Source: CAYOUV01 sp963790075
GTDB taxonomy: Bacteria; Chloroflexota; Anaerolineae; Anaerolineales; Villigracilaceae
Direction: 5' to 3'
Length of the DNA: 64,000 nucleotides
Assembly (NCBI GenBank): GCA_963790075.1
Contig: CAWBNG010000004.1
Span: forward strand, 1,116,001-1,180,000
Shown here piece by piece: positions 63,525 to 64,000 of the stretch (its first letter is position 1; each line of letters opens with the position of its first letter). Below the pieces are notes generated by a model. It searched no databases and was not told the DNA's origin. It was given only the letters and a program-made list of their open reading frames with translations. The translations under genes were made by a program, and so were the position numbers.

Positions 63525-63542
63525 TTCTCCGGTAGAAAATTT

Positions 63543-64000
63543 TTGAAGCTCAGATCCCTGACTTTTCCCAACTTGTCGACGCGCTTGACCGCCATTTTGC
63601 AGGCGGTCTTTGTTACCTTTCTATGGTCTACTTCCTGGGTTTTGATCAAGATCGGTTTGCGTAACGACCTGCCCGCCATCACCTTCGCCGGGCTGCGTTA
63701 CGTCCTGGCCTGGTTATGCCTGGTGCCGTTTGTGTTGCTGAAGGCTGAATATCGTGCGGTACTGAAAAAACTCAGCCGTGGTGAGTGGGTCAGTCTGGCT
63801 CTGCTCGGCGTGTTTACTTACGCCATCACGCAGAGCCTGCAATATCTGGGGCTGGCATTCCTGCCGGCCGCTATGCTCAGTCTGCTGCTCAACCTGACCT
63901 CGGCATTTGTTGCCTTCGGTGGCGTCTGGTGGCTGCGTGAACAGCCATCCAGCTTGCAGTGGATTGGCCTGGTTGTGACAGCTGCCGGCGTCCTGCTCTA
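63543..64000 (+). CDS. DMT/EamA-family transporter (cut by window edge)
   Basis: Open from TTG 63543 to the edge, about 152 codons. Hydrophobic throughout: TAILQAVFVTFLWSTSWVLIKIGL is the first helix pair of EamA proteins, with LPAITFAGLRYVLAWLCLVPF next; QYLGLAFLPAAMLSLLLNLTSAF ends the first repeat (here in part LAFLPAAMLSLLLNLTS). The exporter substrate is unknown. Start codon uncertain: other TTG codons occur soon after. Confidence 0.85.
   Translation, partial: MKLRSLTFPNLSTRLTAILQAVFVTFLWSTSWVLIKIGLRNDLPAITFAGLRYVLAWLCLVPFVLLKAEYRAVLKKLSRGEWVSLALLGVFTYAITQSLQYLGLAFLPAAMLSLLLNLTSAFVAFGGVWWLREQPSSLQWIGLVVTAAGVLL

Overview
The window reads like a chromosomal segment of an uncultured or poorly studied Chloroflexota bacterium, most likely Anaerolineae. 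That placement is an inference from gene style: a 1079-residue MalT/STAND regulator with a BTAD-type tail, several Thr/Pro-rich lipoproteins with an NCRTGP SH3-like motif, a F420/DDN-type nitroreductase, and a base composition in the mid-50s percent GC by eye. No rRNA, tRNA or CRISPR array was seen.

Layout. 1-12.6 kb, minus strand: a branched-chain-amino-acid type (Liv) ABC transporter (livF partial, livG, substrate-binding lipoprotein) followed upstream by an acyl-CoA catabolic cluster: three alpha/beta hydrolases, two acyl-CoA ligases, an SDR dehydrogenase, a DUF35 Zn-ribbon protein, a thiolase and a KAS III-like protein. A small protein ending in a terminator and the large STAND activator (12.7-16.2 kb) sit upstream and may control it. 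16.3-26.5 kb, mostly plus strand: a conserved unknown, a class V aminotransferase, a patatin, an esterase, a Tat-exported L,D-transpeptidase, CcdA, a glutaredoxin-DUF2085 fusion, and pgeF-yggS-yggT-yggU. 26.5-30.8 kb: a lytic transglycosylase lipoprotein and a beta-helix lipoprotein. 30.9-34.3 kb: a SAM-salvage operon mtnA - pfkB kinase - ahcY. 34.4-39.2 kb: typA flanked by two SH3/FN3 lipoproteins, an insertion-sequence remnant and a 38-residue protein missed by length cut-offs. 39.2-45.4 kb, minus strand: homogentisate (tyrosine) catabolism (hpd, fumarylacetoacetase-like, hmgA) with an aquaporin, a flavin reductase, a lipoprotein and an AhpD-like protein. 45.5-53.2 kb: housekeeping singles (phosphatase, YbaK, GNAT, two methyltransferases, UbiA prenyltransferase, NUDIX, pirin, GH15). 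53.3-64 kb: dienelactone hydrolase, two UvrD-like helicase genes separated by an AT-rich membrane gene, an MBL-fold hydrolase, a nitroreductase, a YdjM-like membrane protein, two paralogous tiny membrane proteins, a ROK kinase, a membrane protein and a DMT-family transporter cut by the right edge.

Most notable: the AhpD-like gene inside the homogentisate cluster has an in-frame TGA exactly where the second redox cysteine of the CxxCxxxH motif belongs, and 10 bases after it a perfect 7-bp stem with a GGU loop that fits the bacterial SECIS description. It is a strong selenoprotein candidate.

Caution: between 32.5 and 60.1 kb at least nine single-base insertions break otherwise intact conserved genes (pfkB, typA, hmgA, ubiA twice, nudix, GH15, uvrD, a tiny ORF), all in the same +1 sense and mostly in short homopolymers. 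They look like sequence or assembly errors more than true pseudogenes. Two further genes (yggU, ROK kinase) lack ATG/GTG/TTG starts and would have to begin at ATA and ATT.
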